Positions 8,752 through 17,132 of a stretch of DNA of 52,446 bases are shown here, piece by piece; position 1 is the first letter of the stretch; every line of letters starts with the position of its first letter. The position numbers were made by a program, and so were the translations under genes. Location of the stretch: contig PLBE01000196.1 of NCBI GenBank assembly GCA_003134435.1, positions 57,698-110,143 of the forward strand, in the 5' to 3' direction. Source of the stretch: Acidobacteriaceae bacterium (GTDB lineage Bacteria > Acidobacteriota > Terriglobia > Terriglobales > Acidobacteriaceae). The notes under the pieces are model-generated. The model saw nothing but the letters and a program-made list of their open reading frames with translations, had not been told where the DNA came from and did no database searches.

Positions 8752-9966
8752 ATGACGTATGACATTGCCGTGATTGGCGGAGGCATCGTCGGACTTTCCT
8801 TCGCCATGCAGGCAACGGCGAGATTCCCCGGGCTGCGATTGGTGGTGCTCGAGAAAGAGAGTGGAGTCGCTCGCCACCAGACGGGGCACAACAGTGGGGT
8901 AATCCACAGCGGCGTCTACTACAAACCAGGCTCGATGAAGGCGCGGTTTTGTGCGCCCGGCGCGCGGGAGATGGTGGAGTTCTGCGCCCACAATGGCATT
9001 CCGCATGAAGTGTGCGGGAAGTTGATTGTTGCCGTGAACCCGGAGGAAGCCTCGCGATTGGACGAGTTACTGGCGCGCGGAGTGGCCAATGGTTTGGAAT
9101 GTTTGCGCTTGCTCGAGCGCGAAGCGATGCGCGAAATCGAGCCGCACGTGGGCGGAGTCCGAGCGCTGCAGGTTCCCTCGACGGGCATCACGGACTACGC
9201 AGCCGTGGCGGCGAAGTATGCTGAAATCGCAGTGCAACGCGGGGCCGAGGTTAGGACCGGTGCGGCCGTTGTGGGATTCGAACAGAGCAGGGAGGAAAGC
9301 GGAAACGTCGTCGTGGTCCGGACCCGAGCCGGGGATTTTTCGGCACGTTATGTCGTCAATTGCGCGGGGCTCTACAGCGACCGGGTGGCGCGTCTGGCAG
9401 GCGACGATCCGGAGATCATCGTCATTCCGTTTCGCGGAGAGTATTACGATCTGGCGCCCACACGCCAGTCCTGGGTGCGGGCGCTGATTTATCCGGTACC
9501 TGATCCCCGGTATCCATTCCTGGGCGTGCACTTCACCCGGCGGATTCAAGGCAATGTCGATGCGGGGCCGAACGCGGTCCTGGCCTTCCGGCGCGAGGGA
9601 TACCGATTCACCGACTTCGATTTGAACGAAACCATGGAAGTCCTCATGGACCACGGATTTCGAGCCATGTCGCGCCGCCACTGGAAAAATGGCCTGGTGG
9701 AATTTCGCCGGTCGCTAAGCAAGCGCGAGTTTGTGCGTTCCTGCCGGCGTTTGCTTCCAGACCTGACCATGGAAGACATGACGCCGGGCACGTCGGGAGT
9801 CCGCGCCCAAGCCGTGGGAGCGGACGGCGCGCTGGTGGATGATTTCCGGTTCGTGGCGCGGCAACGCTTCCTGCATGTGCTGAACGTTCCGTCACCAGCG
9901 GCCACTGCGTCCTTGCCCATCGGACGCGAAATTCTGAAGATGGTACCGTCGGAGATCACGGGATAG
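8752..9966 (+). CDS. lhgO: L-2-hydroxyglutarate dehydrogenase/oxidase
   Basis: A 404-residue FAD-dependent oxidoreductase of the DAO family. The N-terminal dinucleotide-binding motif IAVIGGGIVGLSFA (about 5-18) is followed by LEKE (about 34-37) at the end of the second strand. The subgroup stretch RHQTGHNSGVIHSGVYYKPG (about 41-60) is characteristic of the LhgO/YgaF group, and a second glycine-rich segment VVNCAGLYSDRVARLAGDD lies near 200. It oxidises L-2-hydroxyglutarate to 2-oxoglutarate and passes electrons to the quinone pool or oxygen. Length and motifs match the family throughout. It stands alone with hairpins on both sides, so it is probably its own transcription unit. In this window it may be functionally related to the menaquinone genes only in a general sense. 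Confidence 0.93.
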   Translation: MTYDIAVIGGGIVGLSFAMQATARFPGLRLVVLEKESGVARHQTGHNSGVIHSGVYYKPGSMKARFCAPGAREMVEFCAHNGIPHEVCGKLIVAVNPEEASRLDELLARGVANGLECLRLLEREAMREIEPHVGGVRALQVPSTGITDYAAVAAKYAEIAVQRGAEVRTGAAVVGFEQSREESGNVVVVRTRAGDFSARYVVNCAGLYSDRVARLAGDDPEIIVIPFRGEYYDLAPTRQSWVRALIYPVPDPRYPFLGVHFTRRIQGNVDAGPNAVLAFRREGYRFTDFDLNETMEVLMDHGFRAMSRRHWKNGLVEFRRSLSKREFVRSCRRLLPDLTMEDMTPGTSGVRAQAVGADGALVDDFRFVARQRFLHVLNVPSPAATASLPIGREILKMVPSEITG

Positions 9967-9985
9967 CTGAACCAACCCAGGCTTT

Positions 9986-10005
9986 ACTACACTGGCTGGT
10001 GTAGT
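9986..10005. terminator. Hairpin downstream of lhgO
   Basis: ACTACAC and GTGTAGT form a perfect 7-bp stem with a six-base loop, 20 bases after the lhgO stop codon, followed by CTTTC. It is a plausible but weak terminator. Confidence 0.45.
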
Positions 10006-10014
10006 CTTTCCGGA

Positions 10015-10036
10015 GAGACGCGGCGGCCAGCGTCTC
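10015..10036. other. Hairpin in the proC leader
   Basis: GAGACGC and GCGTCTC form a perfect 7-bp GC-rich stem around an eight-base loop, ending 32 bases before the proC start. It sits only nine bases after the preceding hairpin. It could be part of a terminator array or a structured 5' leader of proC; the sequence alone does not decide. Confidence 0.4.
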
Positions 10037-10068
10037 CACGCAAATGTCTTAGTTTGGGGAGAGTTCTT

Positions 10069-10896
10069 ATGGCGCAGAGCGCAGGTTCGAAGAAGAAAAT
10101 TGCGGTTTTGGGTGCGGGAAAAATGGGGTCGATTCTGCTGCAGTCTTTCTTGCGCGATGGATTGCTTTCGCCGGGCCAAACCTGGGCAACGGTGGCGCAT
10201 CCGGAGCGGGCGCGCATGCTGAAGGACAAGCTGAAAGTGCATGCCGGCACCGACAATTCCGAGGCCGTGAAGGACGCGGACATTATTTTTCTCTGCGTGA
10301 AACCACAAGTGGTCGCGGACGTGGCCAGGGAGATTCGCGCGCACGTCCACGGCCGGCAGTTGGTCATTTCCGTGGCTGCCTCGGTCCCCACCGAAATGAT
10401 CGAACGCGCGCTGGAGAAAGATGTTCCGGTAGTGCGCGCGATGCCGAACACTCCGTGCGTTCTGGGTGCGGGCATGACGGCGTTGTGCAAAGGAAAATTC
10501 GCCGCCAGACAGCATCTGGAAACGGCAACGAAATTCTTCGATGCCGTAGGACGCACCGTGGTGGTGGACGAAAAACACATGGACGCAGTGACGGGATTGT
10601 CCGCCAGCGGACCGGCCTATATCTACATAATTTTGGAATCGCTGGCCGAAGCGGGCGTGAAGGTGGGCCTACCCCGCGATATCGCGACCTTGCTGGCCGC
10701 TCAAACCACTATGGGAGCGGCACGCGTGGTACTGGAGACGGGTGATCATCCGGCGTTGCTGAAGGATGCGGTCACAACGCCCGCCGGGTGCACGATTGAT
10801 GGCATCATGGAACTCGAAGAAGGCAAGCTGCGCGTAACTCTGATCAAGGCGGTAGTAAAGGCGGTGCAGCGCGCTAAGGAGTTGGCGTTTTCGTAA
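10069..10896 (+). CDS. proC: Pyrroline-5-carboxylate reductase
   Basis: A 275-residue enzyme that catalyses the last step of proline synthesis, reduction of pyrroline-5-carboxylate with NAD(P)H. The Rossmann motif AVLGAGKMGSILLQ is at about 12-25, and VRAMPNTPC near residue 125 and the C-terminal signature region TGLSASGPAYIYIILESLAE are those of ProC. The ATG at 10069 is chosen because GGGGAGA lies at a good distance upstream; an in-frame TTG 15 bases earlier is unlikely. It converges with mutL, with only 19 bases between stop codons. The gene is not next to proA or proB here. Confidence 0.96.
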   Translation: MAQSAGSKKKIAVLGAGKMGSILLQSFLRDGLLSPGQTWATVAHPERARMLKDKLKVHAGTDNSEAVKDADIIFLCVKPQVVADVAREIRAHVHGRQLVISVAASVPTEMIERALEKDVPVVRAMPNTPCVLGAGMTALCKGKFAARQHLETATKFFDAVGRTVVVDEKHMDAVTGLSASGPAYIYIILESLAEAGVKVGLPRDIATLLAAQTTMGAARVVLETGDHPALLKDAVTTPAGCTIDGIMELEEGKLRVTLIKAVVKAVQRAKELAFS

Positions 10897-10915
10897 ATCG
10901 CGTCAGGACGCCGCG

Positions 10916-12988
10916 CTAAATGCGCTTGAACGCCTTCTGAATATCCTGCATGGAGTAACGCAACACCACTGGCCTGCCGTGGGGACAGGTCATGGGGTGC
11001 TCGGTTTTTGCCAACTCCACCAGCAGCCATTCCATCTTGTTCTGTTCCAGTGGCATGTTGACTTTGATGGCGGCGTGACATGCGATCGATGCCGCAATGC
11101 GAGTCCGCACCGCTTCCAGATTGATCGCCTGATCTTCGCGCGTGAGCTGTTCCAGGATTTCATTCAGCATGGGCTCAATCTGGGCCGCGTCCACGCCCGC
11201 TGGCGCGACCTTTACCGCGACGCTGCGCGCGCCGAAAGGCTCCGCCTCAAAACCGTTGCGCGCCAGTTCGTCGGCGATGTCGCTGAAGAGCGCTTGCTGT
11301 GCCGGAGTCAACTCGATCATCAGCGGCATGAGCAGCCGCTGGCTTTCCACCCGCTGCGCCGACCGCTGCCGCAGAACCTGCTCAAACAACACGCGCTCGT
11401 GCGCAACATGCTGATCGATGATCCAGAGCCCGTCTTGGTTGACGGCGAGGATGAACGAATTTCGAATCTGGCCGAGCGGCCGCAGGGTTCGCAGCGACTC
11501 TAGAGTGGGAGCGGCGTCGGGTTCCTGCGGAATCGGCGGAGCGCAGCCGCGATCGGGAATCGCCGGATCCACCATCACCTGCCGACCAGAGTCTGACTCG
11601 GGCGGGCGCGCCAAGGATAGCGCCGCGTTGGCCTCGACCGCAATTCCGCCTTCGAATTCGAACCGCGCCGTCGTCGCTGGAATCGCCGGGGCCTGCAGCG
11701 CGAAACCGCTCGCCGCCGCCGGTTCGTACAAATCGCGCCACGGCGCACGCTGCCCACCCTCGCTGGCGGGCGCTCCATCCGCGAACCGTCGATTCCCGAG
11801 GCCGGGGCTGGTCAGGCCGGCGCTCGCCGACGGCTGGGCGCCGATCTCGGTTAAGAACTGGGGCACCGGTCTGGCCTTCATCAGCGCCGCGCGCACCGAC
11901 TCGCGCACGAAATCGTGAATCACAGTCTGCTGCCGGAAGCGCACCTCCGTTTTTGACGGATGTACATTCACATCCACCTCGGCAGTCGGCATCTCGATAA
12001 AGAGAAGAACGACCGGAAACACTGTGGGCGGTAAAATATTTCGATACGCCTCGGTGATTCCGTGTTGAATGAGACGGTCGCGAATGAGCCGCCCATTTAC
12101 GAAGATATAAATCGAATTCCGATTCAACTTTTGGATTTCCGGTTTGGAGACAAAGCCATGCAGGCGCACTTCGCCGAAATCCTGCGGCACGGACGCTCCC
12201 GCCCGCGAAGAATCGTCTTCGTCGCCAGCCGTCGAATTCAGGCTGGCGCTCGCTGCGCTGCGGCGCCACGGCGGAGGTTGCGGCAGTCCGATGCGCTCCA
12301 GGGGTTGCACCGCTGCCAGCGGAATCAACTGGTCCAGTGTCTCCCGGCCAAACACCTGGTACACTCGCTCGCGATGTCCCGCCACTGGCGGTGCCACCAG
12401 CAGGGCATTGGTCGCCGAGTGCAGTTCGAAATGCTTCTCCGGGTGGGCCAGCGCATAGTGAGTCACGAGCGATGCGATGTGGGAAAGTTCAGTCGACTCC
12501 GACCTGAGAAATTTCTTGCGGGCCGGCGTGTTAAAGAAGAGATCGCGAATCGTGATTGACGTACCCAGCGGCAGCCCCGCCTCTTCCACCCGGATGATCT
12601 TGCCGCCATTAATCTCGATGACCGTCCCGGCCGCATCCTCTTCGGCGCGGGTCTCCAGATGCAACCGGGCAACCGACGCAATGGAGGGCAGCGCCTCACC
12701 GCGAAATCCCAGAGTCGCTATGGTCAGCAGATCGTCCGCGTCTTTGATTTTGGAAGTGGCGTGGCGCTCGAAAGCGAGCATGGCATCGTCGCGACCCATT
12801 CCGCAGCCATTGTCGGTGATCTGGATCAGCTTCTTGCCGCCCGCCTCTACCTGAATACGGATACGCGTGGAACCTGCGTCCAGCGCGTTCTCCAGTAGCT
12901 CTTTCACCACCGACGCGGGACGCTCGACGACTTCGCCGGCGGCGATCTGGTTGGCAACTCGGTCAGGAAGGACGTGGATTTTTCCCAT
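10916..12988 (-). CDS. mutL: DNA mismatch repair protein MutL, endonuclease type
   Basis: A 690-residue MutL. The GHKL ATPase domain is intact: NQIAAGEVVERPASVVKE (13-30), DNGCGM (59-64), ERHATSK (about 74-80) and GFRGEAL (94-100). A Pro/Ala/Ser-rich linker of roughly 150 residues follows. The C-terminal dimerisation domain carries DQHVAHERVLFE (about 524-535), which fits the DQHA(x)2E(x)4E endonuclease motif, and near the end ACHAAIK and CPHGRPV. So this MutL should nick DNA itself, as in bacteria lacking MutH. The start at 12988 is chosen because the protein family begins MGKIHVLPD; reading further upstream adds 32 residues unlike MutL. No mutS lies nearby. It is divergent from the panE-like gene. 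Confidence 0.97.
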   Translation of the reverse strand: MGKIHVLPDRVANQIAAGEVVERPASVVKELLENALDAGSTRIRIQVEAGGKKLIQITDNGCGMGRDDAMLAFERHATSKIKDADDLLTIATLGFRGEALPSIASVARLHLETRAEEDAAGTVIEINGGKIIRVEEAGLPLGTSITIRDLFFNTPARKKFLRSESTELSHIASLVTHYALAHPEKHFELHSATNALLVAPPVAGHRERVYQVFGRETLDQLIPLAAVQPLERIGLPQPPPWRRSAASASLNSTAGDEDDSSRAGASVPQDFGEVRLHGFVSKPEIQKLNRNSIYIFVNGRLIRDRLIQHGITEAYRNILPPTVFPVVLLFIEMPTAEVDVNVHPSKTEVRFRQQTVIHDFVRESVRAALMKARPVPQFLTEIGAQPSASAGLTSPGLGNRRFADGAPASEGGQRAPWRDLYEPAAASGFALQAPAIPATTARFEFEGGIAVEANAALSLARPPESDSGRQVMVDPAIPDRGCAPPIPQEPDAAPTLESLRTLRPLGQIRNSFILAVNQDGLWIIDQHVAHERVLFEQVLRQRSAQRVESQRLLMPLMIELTPAQQALFSDIADELARNGFEAEPFGARSVAVKVAPAGVDAAQIEPMLNEILEQLTREDQAINLEAVRTRIAASIACHAAIKVNMPLEQNKMEWLLVELAKTEHPMTCPHGRPVVLRYSMQDIQKAFKRI

Positions 12989-13125
12989 ACAATCAGCGGT
13001 CGGCAAATAGAGGCTAGTGGTCAGTGTGACAGATTCGCCGGGGGAGCGTAAAGGCGAGTCCGAGTATGCCCGCGGCGGTCGCATTCAAGACTGAGATAGC
13101 ATATATTTTTCGCGGGAGTTCCAAC

Positions 13126-14019
13126 ATGAAGCACGCGATCCTGGGAGCAGGAGCAATCGGAGGTTTAGTCGGAACGGCCTTGGCATCGCTGGGCGAGGAT
13201 GTCACGATGCTGGTTCGAGCGGCAAGTCTGGCGAGCTATCCCGCGCACTTGACGTTGGAACGACCGTCGGGCCGGCTCACCGTGCCTGCGAAGGCGAGCG
13301 CCGTGCTAACGGAGTCGGTTGACGTGCTCTGGATCGCGACCAAGACCTACCAATTGCAAACTGCGCTGGAGGCGGTGCACAGGTCGCCGGGCAGCGTGGT
13401 GCCTTTGCTGAACGGAGTGGATCATATCGCCGTGCTCCGGCAGCGATTCGGGCGGGACTGCGTGGTCCCGGCAACGATTGCGGTGGAAGCGGAGAAGCTC
13501 GCGCCCGGACGATTTATTCAGCGATCCCCGTTCGTTCTACTCAACCTCGCCGCTAGCGGGGAACCTCTTCTGGGAACAATTATCAAAGCCCTGGGCAATC
13601 TCGGGTTCAACTGTCAGTTTATTCCGAACGAGCAGGCCCTGCTCTGGTGGAAGCTTTGCTTTCTAGCTCCCTTTGCGCTCACCACGTCGGCGTCCGGAAT
13701 GAATATTGGCGAGATTTTGGGGAACGCCGGGTGGAAAGAGACTTTGAGTTCTGCGATCGTAGAAACATGCGCCGTGGGCAACGCGGAGGGCGCGCAACTG
13801 GACGCAGCCCGTATTCGGGCTAGCTTTGACAGCGCGCCTCCGGGCATGCGCAGCTCCATGCAGAAAGACCTGGCGGCCGGGAGACAACTTGAAACAGATG
13901 CCATTGGCGGCCCGATTTTGCGAGGCGGGGAGCGCCACGCCATCGACGTTCACACCACGGCAGAACTGATGGCTGATATTCAAGCGCGGGCTCCGAGGGG
14001 AGTGCATGTGCCAAGTTAA
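13126..14019 (+). CDS. panE: 2-dehydropantoate 2-reductase family protein
   Basis: A 297-residue ketopantoate reductase (ApbA/PanE fold), which reduces 2-dehydropantoate to pantoate with NADPH in coenzyme A synthesis. The N-terminal GAGAIGG (7-13) is the nucleotide-binding loop; ATKTYQL and the conserved LLNGVDH follow. In the C-terminal helical domain, WWKLCFLAPFALTTSASG supplies the conserved lysine (about 180), and LETDAIGGPILRGGERH (about 253-269) corresponds to the conserved Glu-containing signature, here with D-A-I-G-G. The ATG at 13126 is preferred because GGGAG stands nine bases upstream and it starts directly at the Rossmann strand. Paralogues with other 2-keto acid substrates exist, so the exact substrate is not certain. 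Confidence 0.87.
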   Translation: MKHAILGAGAIGGLVGTALASLGEDVTMLVRAASLASYPAHLTLERPSGRLTVPAKASAVLTESVDVLWIATKTYQLQTALEAVHRSPGSVVPLLNGVDHIAVLRQRFGRDCVVPATIAVEAEKLAPGRFIQRSPFVLLNLAASGEPLLGTIIKALGNLGFNCQFIPNEQALLWWKLCFLAPFALTTSASGMNIGEILGNAGWKETLSSAIVETCAVGNAEGAQLDAARIRASFDSAPPGMRSSMQKDLAAGRQLETDAIGGPILRGGERHAIDVHTTAELMADIQARAPRGVHVPS

Positions 14020-14046
14020 CAGGTCGCCTGCTACACTCTTTCACCA

Positions 14047-15135
14047 ATGAAAACTCCTCCAATGAAACCTCCACGACTGCTCTTGAACCTGTTATTGCTG
14101 GCGGGACAGATGGCCCTGCAGATGGCCTGGGCACAGGCGGCGCCGCCAACGGCGTCATCGTCACTCGCTACTCCCGAAGAAAAGCACTTGCGGAATGTGC
14201 GGCAGCTGACCTTTGGCGGCTCCAATGCCGAAGCCTATTTTTCGGCGGACGGCAAGCGCCTGATTTTTCAATCGACGCGTGGCGACTTGCAGTGCGACCA
14301 GATCTTCACCATGAACATAGACGGGACCGACCAGAAGATGGTCTCGACGGGCAAGGGCCGCACCACTTGCAGCTATATCTTTCCGCACAACGAGAAGATT
14401 CTGTATTCTTCAACCCACTTGGCGGATGCCGCTTGCCCGCCTCGTCCGGACTATTCGAAAGGCTATGTTTGGGCGGTGTATCCGGGGTTCGACATTTTCA
14501 CGGCGAATCTCGATGGATCGGACCTCAAACAGCTTACGACGACGCCGGGGTACGATGCGGAGGCCACGATTTCGGAAGACGGCAAGAAGATTGTTTTCAC
14601 TTCACTGCGCAACGGCGACCTCGATATCTATTCCATGGACACTGATGGCAAGCACGTAAAGCAGCTGACCCATGAATTGGGATATGACGGCGGTCCATTT
14701 TTTTCCAAAGACCGTAAGTGGATTGTTTATCGGGCCTACCATCCCAAGACGGACCAGGAGATCGCGGAGTACAAGGAACTGCTGAAACAAAATCTGATTC
14801 GTCCAACCACGCTTGAGATTTGGATTATGAAAGCGAATGGCGGTGGTAAACGGCAGCTTACGAATCTGAACGCGGCCAGTTTCGCGCCGTCATTTTTCCC
14901 TGACGGCAAGCGAGTGATTTTTGCGACGAATTTGGGATCCACCGGTGGCATGGGAAATTTTGAACTGTACACCATCAACGTGGACGGAACCGGGCTGGAG
15001 CGGATCACTTTCAGTGACGGCTTTGACGGCTTCCCGATGTTCAGCCCGGATGGCAGGCAGTTGGTTTGGATTTCGCATCGCAACGGCAAGGCGCAGCGCG
15101 AAACAAATGTCTTTATCGCGGATTGGGTGCCGTGA
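14047..15135 (+). CDS. Exported TolB-like WD40/PD40 propeller protein
   Basis: A 362-residue protein with a signal peptide (hydrophobic core LLLNLLLLAGQMALQMAW, cleavage near AQA at about 30). The mature part is a TolB-type six-bladed propeller: repeats of the form N.DG(T/S)D.K.LT followed by (F/I)S.DGK.I.F.S are seen at about 68-78, 150-180, 195-205, 275-290 and 320-335. Such proteins bind partner proteins in the periplasm rather than catalyse. It lacks the separate N-terminal domain of true TolB and no pal, tolQ or tolR is near, so I do not name it tolB. It starts 27 bases after the panE-like gene in the same direction. Confidence 0.85.
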   Translation: MKTPPMKPPRLLLNLLLLAGQMALQMAWAQAAPPTASSSLATPEEKHLRNVRQLTFGGSNAEAYFSADGKRLIFQSTRGDLQCDQIFTMNIDGTDQKMVSTGKGRTTCSYIFPHNEKILYSSTHLADAACPPRPDYSKGYVWAVYPGFDIFTANLDGSDLKQLTTTPGYDAEATISEDGKKIVFTSLRNGDLDIYSMDTDGKHVKQLTHELGYDGGPFFSKDRKWIVYRAYHPKTDQEIAEYKELLKQNLIRPTTLEIWIMKANGGGKRQLTNLNAASFAPSFFPDGKRVIFATNLGSTGGMGNFELYTINVDGTGLERITFSDGFDGFPMFSPDGRQLVWISHRNGKAQRETNVFIADWVP

Positions 15136-15159
15136 AGCTAGACGTGGCGTAACGCTTTC

Positions 15160-15177
15160 GTAGAGGGTCTCCTCTAC
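15160..15177. terminator. Bidirectional terminator-like hairpin
   Basis: GTAGAGG and CCTCTAC form a perfect 7-bp stem with a four-base loop between two convergent genes. It overlaps the stop codon of the minus-strand gene (15174-15176). Position favours a shared terminator; there is no strong U-run on either side. Confidence 0.5.
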
Positions 15178-16004
15178 ACAACCGTATTCTTACTCTCACG
15201 CAGCAGTGAGTCTTTGATTTTGCCTGGAAGGCGCGAACTGCCGAGAAGCTCTTGCAGTTGCGGCGAGGGGACTTCCCGGCTGAATTCGAGCGCACGGCCG
15301 AGCGGGAGATGCTCCGTTCGCAGCAGGGCGACGCGAACCTCCCGACGACACGACCACTTTGCATGTCGCGCCACCGCATGCACCAAGGCTGCACTTGCTT
15401 GGGAATGGAGCACGGAGTTGATCACCAGGGCTTCGGTAAGCCGCGGATTTCCCAGCGCCACCTGAAACACACGACTCTGGCGTGCGAGGGATTTGGCGCT
15501 CTTAATTTCGGCATCGGTGACTTGTCCGTCCGCGGTTTCTGCTCCGACAGTTACTCCACCTCGGTTTTCCAAATCCAGCAAAAGCGCGGCCGCCACTCGA
15601 CCCGACGCGCGCCGGGCAAGGGTCAGCCGCTCGCCGATGGTAATGGTTTTCAGCCTCGAGATCAGAACCTCGTCGACGGCAACTTTCACGTCGGCCGGTA
15701 CGCCGGGTGCAAGCGCGACCTTCATCAGATCGAAAGTGTACAACTGGCGAGCCATCGGCACAGACACATGGCGCGGCGTATGAGGATGAGCGACCAGCGC
15801 GAGCTTCACCTTCCGACTCGTGAGGACCGCAGCGTGCTTGCTTAGTTGCTCGATGACGTCAGGGCTCAAGTCGACGCGCTTGAGCAGGGCCAGCGCCGTG
15901 TCCTCCGTCAGGTGGGGATCGCCAGCCGAGCTATGCAGATCGGAGGGCGCGAGGGTGGTTGGCGTGTCCGAATTCGGCGATAGCGGCGCGCTCTCCTCAA
16001 TCAT
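15174..16004 (-). CDS. Helical-repeat protein of unknown function
   Basis: A 276-residue soluble protein without signal peptide or membrane segment. From about residue 33 to the end it is a chain of short amphipathic helices with loosely repeated units such as LVAHPHTPRHVSVPMARQL, ALGNPRLTEALVINSVLHS and VARHAKWSCRREVRVALLRT, which resembles HEAT/ARM-type or leucine-rich variant helical repeats. No catalytic motif is visible. It begins two bases after the preceding gene's stop codon on the same strand, so it is very probably co-transcribed with the BadF-type sugar kinase and may serve as a scaffold or regulator for it. The function is not known; the reading frame is convincing through length and operon position. 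Confidence 0.82.
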   Translation of the reverse strand: MIEESAPLSPNSDTPTTLAPSDLHSSAGDPHLTEDTALALLKRVDLSPDVIEQLSKHAAVLTSRKVKLALVAHPHTPRHVSVPMARQLYTFDLMKVALAPGVPADVKVAVDEVLISRLKTITIGERLTLARRASGRVAAALLLDLENRGGVTVGAETADGQVTDAEIKSAKSLARQSRVFQVALGNPRLTEALVINSVLHSQASAALVHAVARHAKWSCRREVRVALLRTEHLPLGRALEFSREVPSPQLQELLGSSRLPGKIKDSLLRESKNTVV

Positions 16005-16005
16005 T

Positions 16006-16989
16006 TTATTTTCCTATTACTCTCGATTGTCCGCCCGTGATTGCGCTAACCCTGCGCGCTCTGGCCAGCGCGCCTTCCACCGGATCAACTAACTCCTGGC
16101 GCACCTCGATCCCAGGGAAACTGTCCTGTAAAGCACTGGAAAAAAGCTGGCGCACATATGGCGATTGACGAAAGACACTACCCGTCATCGCCACGGGAGG
16201 AACGGCGGCGCAGAGCGCGTCCGCCGTCGCTTGGCCGGCGAGCCGGCGGATCACGGTGGCGGCGAGCGCAGCCAACCGGGACGCAGCGTCAGCGAGCAGG
16301 TCACGGGCGATGGTGTCGGATTTGTCAGCGGCGCGCAAGACAACAGGAAACAGGCGGGGAAAATTCGGTGGCGGCGTGGAGTTGGCTTGCCGCACCAGTT
16401 CGTCGATCGTGCCGAGTTTCCAGGCTTCGAGAACCAGCGCGCCGAGCGCCGGCTCGCGGCCTTGATCGCGAGCACTCATGATCGCGGAAATTGCCTGCCG
16501 TCCGATCCAGTGGCCAGAACCCTCATCGGAGATGGCAAAGCCCCACCCTCCCGCGCGCGCGGTGTGGCCGGCGGCATCGCGGCCGTAAACGATCGAACCG
16601 GTACCGGCGATCGCAATCACGCCGGGCCCCTCGCCGAACGCAGCTTCCAGAGCGACGACCGTATCGCCAACGATCTCGATCCTGGTGAGAATGTTCTCGC
16701 GACTCGTCTCCGAAAATAATTCCTCCACGACGCCGCGAATTTTGGCTGCGATTTCCGGCCGCGCCGCGCCAGCGGCGCCAATACAGATGGCTTGAATCCG
16801 ATCTGGAGAAATCCGGGCCGTGGCGCAGACCTGGCGGACGGTGGCGTGCACCGCTTCCCGGGCTTGTGTTTCTCCCAGGCGAACGATGTTGCTGCCGCCG
16901 GACATGGCCGTCGCCAGCACCGTCGTTTCGTCGCCGAGGAGGCACCGCGTTTTGGTGCCGCCGCCGTCGATCCCGAGATAATAGGCCAT
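16006..16989 (-). CDS. N-acetylglucosamine kinase-like protein (BadF/BadG/BcrA/BcrD ATPase family)
   Basis: A 327-residue ASKHA-fold kinase. It begins with the phosphate-1 motif YLGIDGGGTKTRCLL (about 4-18), has the strand plus phosphate-2 region AIAGTGSIVYGRD (about 122-134) and then AGGWGFAISDEGSGHWIG, the diagnostic segment of N-acetylglucosamine kinases such as human NAGK, and a C-terminal adenosine region AMTGSVFRQSPYV. It should phosphorylate N-acetylglucosamine or a related amino sugar, for instance from cell-wall turnover or chitin. The start at 16989 is chosen because the fold begins immediately after. It is followed after one base by the helical-repeat gene and is divergent from a sodium/solute symporter, suggesting an uptake-plus-phosphorylation module. 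Substrate specificity is inferred. Confidence 0.9.
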   Translation of the reverse strand: MAYYLGIDGGGTKTRCLLGDETTVLATAMSGGSNIVRLGETQAREAVHATVRQVCATARISPDRIQAICIGAAGAARPEIAAKIRGVVEELFSETSRENILTRIEIVGDTVVALEAAFGEGPGVIAIAGTGSIVYGRDAAGHTARAGGWGFAISDEGSGHWIGRQAISAIMSARDQGREPALGALVLEAWKLGTIDELVRQANSTPPPNFPRLFPVVLRAADKSDTIARDLLADAASRLAALAATVIRRLAGQATADALCAAVPPVAMTGSVFRQSPYVRQLFSSALQDSFPGIEVRQELVDPVEGALARARRVSAITGGQSRVIGK

Positions 16990-17132
16990 CGCGCTAGTTC
17001 TAACACAGGTTCGCGGCTGCGTTCGCGGCCGGATTGAGCGCGGAACATGCTTGTACAATGCTGCGAACTGATTGCCCGGGCCCGAGGAACGTTCGAGTTG
17101 CGTCGCAACGCCCGCAATCGGAAGGAAATCGC

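Noticed and set aside
11382-12269. 295-codon minus-strand frame within mutL in another phase
   Set aside because: Low-complexity Arg-rich translation lying inside the variable linker of MutL; no independent evidence.
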